DNA of 23,304 nt from assembly GCA_033297205.1 (NCBI GenBank), contig MU859390.1, positions 1 through 23,304 on the forward strand. Direction: 5' to 3'. Under the pieces are notes generated by a model that did not search any database, had not been told where the DNA came from, and worked only from the letters and a program-made list of their open reading frames with translations. The stretch comes from Pseudoneurospora amorphoporcata (taxonomy: Eukaryota > Ascomycota > Sordariomycetes > Sordariales > Sordariaceae). The position numbers and the translations under genes are program-made. This document shows positions 11,458 to 21,478 of this stretch, piece after piece. Position 1 is the first letter of the stretch. Every line of letters begins with the position of its first letter.

Positions 11458-11965
11458 AGAAGGGCTGAATCACTGTCGAGCAACTCTGCAATTGCTTCCC
11501 AGAAAAGATGGAAAATTATCAATGGCCATGCCCATCCCTTAGTTTCAGGCCTCAACCGCCTCATGTATATGTCGAATATCTTGCGTTGACTCTTTTCGTC
11601 GCTTTGTGGTCAATTCCATCTCGTGGTCCTGATCGTCGGCCGAGCCGTTGCGATCAACTGGATCAGTGATGTCACACTTCGCACCCCGCCATTCTGATGT
11701 CAACAAATGCAGTGACACTCATGTCCGAGAACTCTAACATTGGACGAACTGTTACCTTACCACCTTCTCCAATTTTCTCCGATATCATTCTATTTTACAC
11801 ATTTTAACAACAAAGCAACACGGTACTTCTCACTTCTCCCTTTGCATTCTCCCATCTCTTCTACTGCCACTCCAACATCATCCATCACCACCAACCAACT
11901 TGGACCAATTAACCACCACTACACATACTCTACACCTCACGCTACGTTACAAGAAAACAATCAAC
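11458..11965 (+). promoter_or_regulatory. upstream region of the phosphosulfolactate synthase-like gene
   Basis: No credible coding frame of its own. The last 200 bases before the ATG are pyrimidine- and A-rich with few G, common for fungal core promoters and 5' leaders. An upstream in-frame ATG at 11900 exists, but the 22 codons it would add are leader-like (Thr/His-rich), so it is not preferred. Confidence 0.4.
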
Positions 11966-13060
11966 ATGTCCACGATGTACTCTCGCTCCGTCCAACACGC
12001 CCTAGTCCGACCAGCAACAGCCACAATCCGCGCCGCAACCCGACCAAGCATGATGCTCCTCCGATCCCTAAGCTCATCCCCCCGACCATCATCAAGCAAA
12101 TCCTCCACCAAACCCAAAACCATGCTCGAAGACAAGAACGCCTTTGGTTTCGTCCGCCACAACCCCCGCCCTCCCAAGCCGAGAAAAGTCGGAGTGACTG
12201 AGATCCGCGGCCCCTATTACTCTGCCATGGGCAAACGCTACCTGCAGGATATTCTCGAGACGTAAGCCACCACTAGATAGTCAGCACATGTACCCTCTCA
12301 TCAGACATGGGAGCTAACCGAACGTGTCCCACACGAACTCAAAAAAAGAATGGGCCACCACATCGACGGTCTCAAATTCGCCGGCGGCTCCTTCTCCCTC
12401 TTCCCCGAACCCATTCTCCGCGAACTCCTCGACCTCGCCCACTCGCACGACGTGTACGTCTCCACCGGTGGCTGGATCGAGCACATCCTGTCTTGCTCCC
12501 CCGACGTCCACTCCGCCGTCGACAAGTACCTCTCGCGATGCAAACAGCTCGGCTTCGACGTGGTCGAACTCAGCACCGGCTTCCTCTCCCTCCCGCCCGA
12601 CGACTGGCTCCGGCTGATCGGCAAAGTGCACGCCGCGGGCCTTGTGGCGAAGCCCGAAATCGGCATCCAATTTGGTGCGGGGGGCGACACTGCGGCCTCG
12701 GAACTCGAAAGCATGGGCGCGACGGCCGATCCGACCAGGGTTGTTAACTTGTGCCAGAGGTTCGTGGAGGAGGGCGGGGTGGAACGGATCATGATTGAGA
12801 GTGAGGGCATCACGGAGAATGTGGCTGGTGGGAAAAAGGGGTGGAGGACGGATGTGGTGCAGGCGATTTTGAGGGGGGTTCCCCAGGAAAAAGTCATGTT
12901 TGAGGCGGCGGATCCGCAGGTTTTCAACTGGTATGTGAGGGAGTTTGGGACGGACGTCAATCTGTTTGTGGATCATTCGCAGATTGTGCAGTTGAGTTGT
13001 TTGCGGGAGGGGATCTGGGGCATGTCGGATACGTTTGGGAAGATTGTTTCTTTTCGCTAA
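11966..13060 (+). CDS. phosphosulfolactate synthase (ComA/Hsa32 family), probable mitochondrial leader
   Basis: Spliced model: 11966-12261 and 12349-13060, 335 residues. The intron (GTAAGC donor, GCTAACC branch near 12312, AAAAAAAG acceptor) joins ...LQDILET to MGHHIDG, restoring the family block that continues LKFAGGSFSLFPE. Family signatures: LKFAGG near residues 107-112, VELSTGFLSLP near 171-181, VAKPEIG with K200, and IMIESEGITEN with E249 and E251. In archaea ComA adds sulfite to phosphoenolpyruvate in coenzyme M synthesis; the plant homologue Hsa32 serves heat acclimation memory. Fungi do not make coenzyme M, so the substrate here is unknown. The first 54 residues hold at least six Arg and no Asp/Glu, like a mitochondrial presequence. 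It is tail-to-tail with the AAA+ gene, 223 bp apart. Confidence 0.9.
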
Positions 13061-13283
13061 GGGTAGGTAGGTACCTATTGGGAGCTACAAGAGATGGCTG
13101 AGCAAGGACAAAGGATGTTATTGAATTGAAGAAAGAAGAATACAAGACATATATATATTGCGACGAAAGTGAATGAATCAAGACAGCATTACCTCATGAG
13201 GAGGAATGATGAAGGAAACCCAGCCCGAAACCCACTCGACACAAGAACGAACAGACTCTCCCGTCGCCAACCCTCTTCCGGCT
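13061..13283. other. shared 3' region between convergent genes
   Basis: The two neighbouring stop codons are only 223 bp apart in convergent orientation, so both 3' UTRs must lie or overlap here. There is a short alternating TA run (ATATATATAT) near 13150-13160. No clear terminator-like structure is seen. Confidence 0.5.
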
Positions 13284-16200
13284 CTAGTAGTCATATGCGG
13301 GTACTCTTGTCTTGAGATGGTAAGCCCGGTCTTCCTCGTCAGCTCCATATAGAGCCTTGAGGTATCCCTTGAACTCTTGTATCATCCTGCACACTTGCTC
13401 AAAGTCCTTTCGGTCCAGAACCGGTCCTTTCGTCGTCTTCTTGCCGGCATTTTTCTTGTTGCCCCTCTCCAAGCTCTCCTTATGCCTGAACTCAGCCAGT
13501 GCGACAGCAGTTTGGAAGGCTGTTCAAAGAGAGAAAGAATCATGGATATATGCGCGATTAGCAGTTGGCCGTGTTCAAGTGTATGGGCGAAACGCGGAAC
13601 TCACCATTTCGGATTTCTCGTCCGTTCAACTCCATGTTGGCCATGGGGTTGCTGGAATCAGCCGCCGAGTCGTCTTCGCACAAGACGTAGTCCCTGGCGC
13701 GATCGTTGATGCCAAAGTCCTGACGGTCCTCCTCGAGCTTATCGAAGAATTGCTGCCAGATTCTCCTCCTGTCTTCGGGAGACAGAGTCTTGTAATGGAT
13801 GATGACATGGATCCGCGACATGAAAGCGTCGTCGAACTGCCCCACCCTGTTGGTCGTGAGGAAAAGCACCCCGCGATAGTACTCAACGCAGCGGAGGAAT
13901 ACTGTAAGGGTGGGCCACATTGTTGTTAGCCCTGTGACCGTAGACTAAAATCCGCCGCGACCCAAACCGCACCACACGGCGGCTAAATAGATAACATCGA
14001 TATCAGACAGACTTACCCGAGACCAAACTGTTACGTCTGAGGTCGTTGTTGGATCTTCTCTCCAGGAACACGTCGGCTTCATCAATGAGCATAACGGCGC
14101 CCCATTTCTCTGCCAACTGGAACCACTTCAGAAGTTTCTTCTCCATCTCAATTTCATTGATTCCGATGTCTGCACATGTCAGTGAGAGAAGGGGTCTGCC
14201 GGTGTACTCTGCGATGCATTCTGGCTCAAGATTGGATGGTCAGTACGAGATCTAGCGGTCGCGTTTCTCGTTGCATGCGAACGGAAATCAGTGCTTGCCT
14301 GCAGTCTATCAACAGTCGTGTTAGCAGATGGTCCACTTGGTAAATTCCGCCTCTTTACGCAAGCTTGTAAACTCACAAATGTTTTTCCCACGCCAGGGCT
14401 TCCGTGTAGCAAGAAGATCTGCCCTTCTCCTTTGTTCTCAATGAAATCCGCCTTCCACGGACCACCGTCACTCGCTGAAGAATCTTTTGTGTCCGAATAC
14501 TTCTGGATGAGCGCTTTGATGAGATATTTCCTTTCTTCTGGCATAACCAGCCTATCAATTGCCTTTTCGTCACTGCCCGCTTCTTCACAGAAAGACGCAT
14601 CGAGCATCACTAATCCTTTTGTCAGCTCACAAAGAGCACATAGCTTGGAGGTAACACTGGAAGGTAGGTAATCCACTTACGCCATTCCCTTGATCGGAGA
14701 TCAAACCCAAAGACTTTACGCCCGCAAAGCAGATACCGGTGCTCTGGGTCTTCTGCTCCAGATAATTCAAGGTCCTCATTTTTGACCGGATCCAGGAGGT
14801 CGTAATGTGTCCATGGAAACCCTTGAGGCGGATGGGGTCGAAATCCATGACACTCCTCACAGGGACAGCGCGCTAAGCCCTGGCCCATGTCACTGATACC
14901 AAGTATAGGTTGGCGCTTTGAAGTGGCCGCCCATGCCCTCTCAGAACTTGTTTCTTCTGAGGAGGGTTCGGTAACGCGAGGTTCACCCTCGTTGTGGTAG
15001 AAGGAAGCACTGTCAACGTACACACGACCTTTGAACTACAAGAGCGTTAGAACCCAGCAGCAACGCCAAATAACCGTCAGTCCGTTCTTTGAGGAGAATC
15101 GCACTTACCTCCTTTTGCCTGTCATCTAACAGACGGCCGGAGTAGTAGAACTGTCCTCCACGTAAAAGTCGGTACCATTTCCTTCCATCCTCGATCAATG
15201 CTTCTCGTGTTTTTCCTTCGTCTTCAGCATCCTGGTTTTCACAGGGGATCACACGCAGTTCGTTGATTCTGCGCTCACCCTCAAACGGAGGAATATACAC
15301 GCTTCTCGGCCGTCTTCCGACGAAGCTTCCGTCATAATCCAGACACCATAGCCATAGCATGTAGCCCGGCGGTGTATCTTCTTGTTGATTAGGGACCACA
15401 CTAGCCTTGTACTTGACTCTGGAGATGACAAAAGCCGAGATGCGTCCGTATGTTTCGACGTAGACCATCTTTCCCGGCTTGTATAGAAGCCACAGCATGT
15501 CGTAGGTGCACATGCCCTCCCCATGCCGGATTCTCTCCTTGTCAACTGTCTTACCATTCGCACTCTTGACAAAGTTGAGGAGGTGGCGGAGTTGATGTTT
15601 GCCGGGATCCTTGTTGTCATATGCGTGCTGATGGGCGAGGTGCTCTTCGAACTGGGGCCAGTGGTGCCAGAGAACTGCATATGGGGTCGCGATATCCAAC
15701 GTTTTGGCCTGGAGGTTAACGTCCGGATAGTACGTCACCACTTTCCGGATGACGTTCAAGAGGGCTGCCGACTGAATGGTCAGGCGAATCTGGTTCACCT
15801 TTACTGACAGGTTTGCATTGTTGAGAATCCCGGCCTCCTTGATCCGCTTGATATCGAACCCTGATCGGTATTTTTCATGGGGTATGGACGTAACCAAGTC
15901 CGTTTGGACCTTGAACATTGGCTCTTTTTCCATCACGTCCTTCCTGGCCTCAGCAAGATTGAACGGGCCCTTCCATTCCTCAGTCATGATGGCGACGTGT
16001 GCTTCGTCCAGATAACGAACAGAGTACAAGAACTCATTTGAGCCTTCGTTCGTGTCGCTCGGCCCTGAGGCATTTTCGTCTGGTTCCTTTGATTTTTTTT
16101 GTTTTGGTTCTGGTTTAACCAATGATTGCTCACAAATCGGGCATTTCCAGGTGCCGAACTTGAGGAGAACATAATGGCTTTCCCCAGTTATCTTGCACCA

Positions 16201-16545
16201 TAGGTCGACCTGCTTCTCGGCTGCCCACTTCTCATCAGCGTCCTCGGTCCCAGGCTCCTGGCTGGATTCGGTCTTGCTTGTTTCGTCGGCAGGCTTGGAT
16301 TGTTCTGTGACGGTGGAGGCCGAGTTGTCGTTGTTGTCCTTGGAGTTTGAAGCAGGATCTTGGATCTGGCCGTCTGTGCTGGCTGCTTCTTGAGAGCTTT
16401 GTGTGGGGGAATCTGCCGCAGACGTAGCATCGTTACTGCCGCTGTCGCTGAGCTGTGGAGAGGTAACCGGCTGGCCGTTGATACCTCCACTCGCGGGAGG
16501 AGTTTGCATGGTGACTGTCATGGCTCCCGGGGTAGCGCGCGACAT
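13284..16545 (-). CDS. fungal AAA+ ATPase with N-terminal DUF7025-like region
   Basis: Seven-exon model: 16545-15109, 15035-14681, 14609-14377, 14305-14299, 14220-14017, 13901-13605, 13519-13284; exon lengths sum to 2769 nt (922 residues). The start ATG at 16545 has A at -3; the frame upstream lacks another ATG. Residues 1-105 are Ser/Thr/Gln/Asp-rich and probably disordered. There is a CPIC pair at C135/C138, a DUF7025-like middle (IPPFEGERRI, near 430) and a CPCEEC motif in exon 2. The AAA core has Walker A GSPGVGKT (667-674), Walker B MLIDEAD (D724, E725), sensor-1 FLTTNR (N763) and SRIH with R775. The family is common in filamentous fungi, usually annotated only as an AAA-type ATPase; a protein-remodelling role is expected but the substrate is unknown. 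It is divergent from the STAND-like gene. Confidence is high for the AAA core and good for the full exon set. Confidence 0.9.
14221..14298 (-). other. GC-AG intron of the AAA+ gene
   Basis: The donor reads CAG|GCAAGC, the branch site is a perfect TACTGAC, and the acceptor is CCAG; length 78 nt. It is the only intron in the AAA+ model without a GT donor. The strong exon-side CAG and the branch site match what is known of the rare GC-AG class. Confidence 0.75.
14299..14305 (-). other. 7-nt microexon of the AAA+ gene
   Basis: ACTGCAG supplies codons T676, A677 and the first base of E678, completing the conserved GKTFTAECIAEY block right after Walker A. It is preceded by an intron (14376-14306, GTGAGT donor, GCTAAC branch, GATAG acceptor) and followed by an intron with a GC donor. 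Skipping it places the next exon out of frame and reaches a stop soon after. Confidence 0.8.
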
Positions 16546-17913
16546 CGTGATAAGTGGAAGTGTGGACGTGCAGACGGAAGGAAGAACAGAGACTGGTAGC
16601 GCAGGGGAGAGGAAGTCGAGAAGAGGGCCTGCTCCAGAATGCAAGGAAGTGACAACGGTTAATGGGGATGCAATGCCATACCCAGTGTTGATTGGATGAC
16701 TACCTCTAGGTAGAAAACCAGGAAGTGATCAGAAAAGAGGATGATAAGAATCCCTGGAATAATTTACAGGCCCAGAAACCGCCTTTTTGTACCCCACCGG
16801 TCGTCGCCAACAGCACCTGCCACGGAATCCCGACGAGGAAGGAAGGATTGACGGGTGCCTCGAGGGAAAGATAAGGGAAAGACCTCTGAGTCCCTCTGGT
16901 TCTCTTCCTCCTCTCCCATGCATAAGGGTGACAGACGGGAACTTGCCTTATTGTTCCGACCAATTACTTGTCGAGGCCATGATAAGGCTGCGTCTCTCCA
17001 TGTCCGGGACTGGGCAACCATGATAATATCGCCGTGCGGGGTTGCGCACGAGGTAAGGTACCTTAGACAACCTAATGCGGCGAAGCACATGTTGTGATAC
17101 AGATTGGTAGAAAAAGGCAACCAATATTCCCAAGGCGTCAAATCAGACCTGCAGCCAAAGTGCGCCGTCAATGGGCCGGGCGTATCTGTACAGCATACCA
17201 CGTGAAGGAAGGCACAGTATTGGCCGGGGATGCATAGCCCGAGCCTCCATTTAAACACATTCATTGTAAGCAACCATAGCCGCAGGCATGAGCAGCCCAA
17301 GGTGCAGCATCCTGTGCGGAGGGCATGAGTACATGATGTATGCAGGTACGCTGGGTATGTGGGAGGTACCAGGCGCCCCGGCAGGAGGTCTTATGTACGT
17401 AGGTACGTACATACCTTGAGCACGCCTCGCCCCCCGGGCAAACCCGAACACTTGCAGTCCCCACTACGTTTATATTCATGTTTTCGCATCCGAGGACCAC
17501 TGAATGTGGTTGCCTCTCGTGTTTCAGTGGCTGTCCAAGTAGAGCTGAAGAGCCCCCTCCAACATGGGGCATCAGGTGCGAGTCACTTGGGTGGGAGCAA
17601 GGAGTCGACCACACCTTCCCAAATCTACGACCTGTCCCCCAGGAAAGGGAAACTGCCTTACCCAAGGTACTGCGGCAAGCGCCGGACGTAGTACACATAA
17701 GGACCCATCCTCTTTTGCCTCAGCTTTCAACTGCTTTCCGCGCACTTCGGTCAGCTCGCCAGGAATACACCTCGTTACCTCACATTCTCCCCGGCCTTAC
17801 CTGTATCGTACACATGATGGCGAGTGACTTGCTCTAACGTGTATCATCACTCAGATCCGAACAAGAGCCAAAAACAAGCCACGAACGACCTCTACAGACC
17901 GGCAAAGTAAATA
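16546..17913. promoter_or_regulatory. head-to-head intergenic region between AAA+ and STAND-like genes
   Basis: 1368 bp between two divergent ATG codons, so both promoters and 5' leaders lie here. Open frames inside are short and mutually overlapping on both strands, with no recognisable protein. It contains the palindrome at 17392-17413 and several nearby GGTAC/GTACGT words around 17345-17413. Confidence 0.5.
17392..17413. repeat. perfect inverted repeat, 10 bp arms, 2 bp spacer
   Basis: TATGTACGTA and TACGTACATA are exact reverse complements around a central GG. It sits about 500 bp upstream of the STAND-like start and about 850 bp upstream of the AAA+ start. It could be a site for a dimeric DNA-binding protein, or a simple GTAC-rich sequence accident. 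Confidence 0.6.
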
Positions 17914-20292
17914 ATGGCTTCAACACAAGTGAACATGAGCCACGAAGCCATCCGTGGCCTTGTTATTTCACCAATGGTGCGAAGGTTCAGCGAGCTAGCA
18001 GCCGCTGAGTACCCAGATAACATACCAATCCAGTCGGCGAACGCGGTTGGAACGGCCCAAGTTAATATGAAGAGAACGGAAGACCAAGAAAGGGTGGAAT
18101 GGTGGAAGTGGCTGGATTCGACGATTGGCCCAGGGTAAGAACCCTTTAGCGACACTGCAGAGAGAATGAATGCGCTTACAGACATTTATTTGGCAGAGAG
18201 GATGATGACGACGTCTGGAAAATTCTCGAGAAGCAAAGACGAGAGCTGATCGATTCATGGAAAGACGTTTCCACCCACTTTCCAGAAATGGGTGATATGG
18301 CCCCAGGGAGCTCATGGGTCCCGAACCTCTCCTCTCTTCGACATATGGTCTCACAGGCGGAGAGCGCACGGGAAGTTGACAAGACCAGCGGCTTTGGAGC
18401 AATCAGGGAGCGATTGCGCAACTTGGTGCAAGCCCTTGATGACCATAAATATCTGTTTGAAATCATCCCAAAGGGTGACAAGTACCTCTGCCTGTTCACG
18501 GGCGTTGTTAGCTTCCTTTCCAAGGTAAGACGCCAGTTCCATGTTCCTGTTATCTATGATCCATGCTTACCCGATATCCAGGCAACGGCCAACTACCAGA
18601 AAATCTGCGACTCATTCTCTATGGCTCTTCAAGAGATTGGCAACCAGCTACAATACGTGCGCCAATGCGCAGACATTTCAGACAGCCACAACATGAGGAG
18701 GCGCGTTGGACAGGTCTATGTCGAAATCTTCAAGCTGCTTTGTCAAGCCTTGGGCTGGCTGAAAAGCAGGAAAATAAGGTTCACAGCTGCCCTAAAATGG
18801 AACTTCCATTCCAAGCACGTACAGCCGTTCGTTGGAAGCATCCAGAATGCCATCCAACGGTTAAGAGACGAGGTTGACCTGATAGCAAGCAAAAACACCC
18901 AAATAATAAAAGAGGACACCACGACGCTGAGGGATGACACCAAGGAGCTGAAAGACGGCAACAGATTTCTAATGGATATAGGCTATGCTATTCTGCAAGA
19001 ACTTGGTCGTGGAAGCCGTAACGACAGCGCGGAGACGAGTCAGGGCAAGCTGGCTCAGATGGGAGCGCTGCTTGGAGTGTCCAGTGTCAATACACTCAGC
19101 TCGGTCGAGGCCGCCCACGGTGAGTAACCCTCCTGACCACAACCTCCATGGCTCAGCCTCTTATCACTGCATGACGGGGCATGACACAAGGTATCTAACT
19201 TTGAACCTCGTGACAGACCATAACCTACGAGCAATACTTCAGAACGCGCATCTCGTCAACTTATATACCCCCATGCTGGACTCTGCGCATATGGCTCGAC
19301 CTGACCAGGAACCTGAATCGCAGAGTAGCATCGGCCAAGAAGTCGAGTCAATTGATACTGAATGTGAGAATAAATCCTCTACAAAGCTTCGCAGCTCGGG
19401 CGTGTCTGACTTCAATCCAGCAGACATGGTAGAGGAACCCTTGATGCACCGTAGCGATCTCGAGCAACACATCCATAACCTATTAGCACGCTATCTGGAA
19501 GACGGCAGAACAGACGTCGCTCGCAACCCAAGGGATTCTTCCTTCACTACCCTTCCCAGCGAGGTCTTGATCGGTCTCCAAAAATGGATCAGCGCACGCA
19601 GGTCCACCATGGTATGGGTAGCCGGGGAGGACGTGGCGCCGTTCGGGTCCGGCCTCTCGGTCGCCGCGCTCCAGCTTTGCGAAATCAGCAAGGAGATAGG
19701 TATTCCGTGCATCTCCTTCATTTGCAAACAGCGGTATTCCTTCTCGGTCCCATTTTCCGCCAACAACAAGCCAGGGGCGGCGGCCCGGCGCGGACTCGAC
19801 GGCCAAGAAGCCGGACTTATTGCACTCTTGTACACCGTGATAGCGCAGCTCATCCACCTGCTTCCCGACGACCCGTTCCCGGCTAATCCGGTGCTGGAAA
19901 AGAGCAACTTTGAGAAGCTGGACGGCACCATGGCCAGCGCGCCCGTAGCGCTGCAAATCATGCGAGAACTGGCAAGCTACGCGCCGCCTTCGCTGATCTG
20001 GATCCTCGACAACGTGCAGCTTACGGAAAACAGGGCGACCAGACCGCATCTGAAGGCGTTTATGGACTTTCTACGAGAACAGGAGCGAAAGACCAATGCG
20101 GCGCACCAAGAGGGCAAGATGCCGTACTCCAAGGTTTGCTTCACCACGGACGGGAACAGTCTGCTGCTCAACACCACGACTAACGCCAGGACGGAGCGGA
20201 TTGATGCCTCTCGGATGGCGCAGAGGAGAAGCCCTGGGAGGCCGTTGAGGGGTGGATCGGATGTGAGCGAGTTGGCGTGGAGGAGACGTTGA
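17914..20292 (+). CDS. DUF7708/STAND-like protein with degenerate NTPase P-loop
   Basis: Spliced model: 17914-18134, 18197-18524, 18582-19119, 19217-20292; 720 residues. Introns have GTAAGA, GTAAGA and GTGAGT donors and CAG acceptors. Residues about 105-330 resemble the DUF7708 N-terminal domain of fungal STAND (NLR-like) proteins, with the helical pattern ...ANYQKICDSFS...RVGQVYVEIFKLLCQAL. A charged, coiled-coil-like stretch covers about 310-355. Residues about 485-690 have a NACHT-like layout: a P-loop position reading VWVAGEDVAPFGSGLS (about 495-510) that lacks the GKS/T lysine, a Walker B-like LIWILDN (D627) and a sensor-like VCFTTDGN. No WD40, ankyrin or TPR repeats follow; the protein ends in a basic tail. 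STAND proteins in fungi mediate allorecognition and programmed cell death, but this one may not bind nucleotide. The 57-nt second intron is a multiple of three, so its retention would add 19 residues without a stop. Confidence 0.8.
18525..18581 (+). other. in-frame 57-nt intron of the STAND-like gene
   Basis: GTAAGA donor and ATCCAG acceptor; the enclosed 19 codons contain no stop. Removal joins FLSK to ATANYQKI, which fits the DUF7708 helix better, so I treat it as an intron. Retention cannot be excluded. Confidence 0.65.
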
Positions 20293-21207
20293 ACAATACG
20301 GGGCGCCTTTAATGGAAGATGGCCAGCATTCGATTAACGACAGAGGAAGGGTAGTCTTGGCCGCGCGCACGAAGCCTGCTGGCTCGTCCTGTTGGGTATG
20401 ATTTCCTGGGCCGGTTTCGATGGGATTTGGCATTGTTATGGGCATGTGAGACCATGACGAGGGGCGTTATGAGGTGGGAAATCTGGTTGGGACTCTGGTG
20501 TTAGCGGATCATGATGTTTCTGCTTTTAGGAGGTACGGTCAGTTAGGAAATTGATACAGTTGTCGCTGTAGGAGCGCGGGACGTCAGGTGAAAGGGGAAG
20601 AAAACGTCGCGCGCGCGAGAGATTGTACATACGACGTCCACGATGTTGCGGATGCCCCTGGCGAGATCCAATGGGAACAAAACGAGCGGCGACGGGATGG
20701 AAAAGACGACTTGAAATCTGATATAAGTGATGATCTATCTGGAGCACTGCAAATTTACCGTGCAAATCTGTTAGCGGGCTAACAGTTAGGAGCGCTCAAA
20801 CGCCAAGGTACCTCAAGCCCAAATAACCTCCTCTTCGGCAGAGCAACCGTGAGGGCCTTGATGGCCCCATGGCGTAATCCTTCCCTCAGGTCCACCAACT
20901 CCAAGAACCCCAAATCGAAAGGACGAACTTGAGTTTTTTGAAGCAAATTGGTTGATTGCAGGAAGAGCGGCCCGACAACTCCAAAGTCCAAACCCGGCTC
21001 GGAAGTAATGGCTTGGCAATGGAATGGAAGATGAAAATGTGACACATGAACTTTTTGTCCCGGTCGGCAGTCGGCATTTTGTGTGTGTCTTGCTGGAGGT
21101 GGACTGGATGTGTTCCCGGTCGGTTCGTTCCCATTCTTAAGACCTTGCGCAGGACGAATTGAGTACATACGACCATAGATGGTAGAAAACTCGGGATCCC
21201 GTCCGCT
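20293..21207. other. gene-poor 3' flank of the STAND-like gene
   Basis: No recognisable gene. A GCGCGCGCG run lies near 20608-20617. The longest ATG frame is a minus-strand one at 20779-21168 (129 codons), with no motif I know and no supporting splice context; it is probably chance or an old relic. Confidence 0.4.
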
Positions 21208-21250
21208 CTCCCATAGATAAGCTACCGATATGTCTGCATGTCTATGGGAG
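21208..21250. repeat. inverted repeat with 10 bp arms and 23 bp loop
   Basis: CTCCCATAGA (21208-21217) and TCTATGGGAG (21241-21250) are exact reverse complements. Partial matching continues just outside the arms. It could form a hairpin or be the remnant of a small inverted-repeat element. Confidence 0.6.
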
Positions 21251-21478
21251 TGAGAAGGACATTAAACGGGTCTTTTAATCACGTGGTAGGGTCAAAAAAC
21301 TGAACAACCACCTCCCATATCCATACCGTTCGGACGGAGGCAATATGGTGAGTGGGGAGGCGGCGCTAAAAAGATTAATATAATTGGGTGGATTACGAGA
21401 AAAGTTGACCGTCCTGACACTGCCGCTAGATTCTTTACACGGGTAACAACAAGATTGCACTCGGTCAAAAGACCATTC

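Noticed and set aside
11900..11965. Upstream in-frame ATG for the ComA-like protein
   Set aside because: The 22 additional codons look like 5' leader, and the ATG at 11966 starts a typical mitochondrial presequence.
12305..12348. Alternative acceptor CATCAG in the ComA-like intron
   Set aside because: Using it leads to a stop within a few codons (GAG ACA CAT GGG AGC TAA); the AAAAAAAG acceptor restores the family sequence.
12301..12976. Two long minus-strand open frames of about 220 codons opposite the ComA-like gene
   Set aside because: They are mirror frames of GC-rich codons in the real gene; neither has a family motif, while the plus-strand frame matches ComA along its length.
15029..15033. 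CAAAG acceptor for the second exon of the AAA+ gene
   Set aside because: It puts the exon in the wrong frame; the TAG at 15038-15036 keeps phase 0 and gives FKGRVYVDS.
15013..16644. Longer N-terminus of the AAA+ protein starting near 16644
   Set aside because: The extra codons begin with TTG, not ATG; the first in-frame ATG is at 16545 in a good context.
16700..17850. Several 60-180 codon frames on both strands in the divergent promoter region
   Set aside because: They overlap one another, many lack ATG, and none contains a family motif.
20779..21168. Minus-strand ATG frame of 129 codons in the right flank
   Set aside because: There is no recognised motif, repeat, membrane span or splice context; at this length in moderately GC-rich DNA it can be chance.
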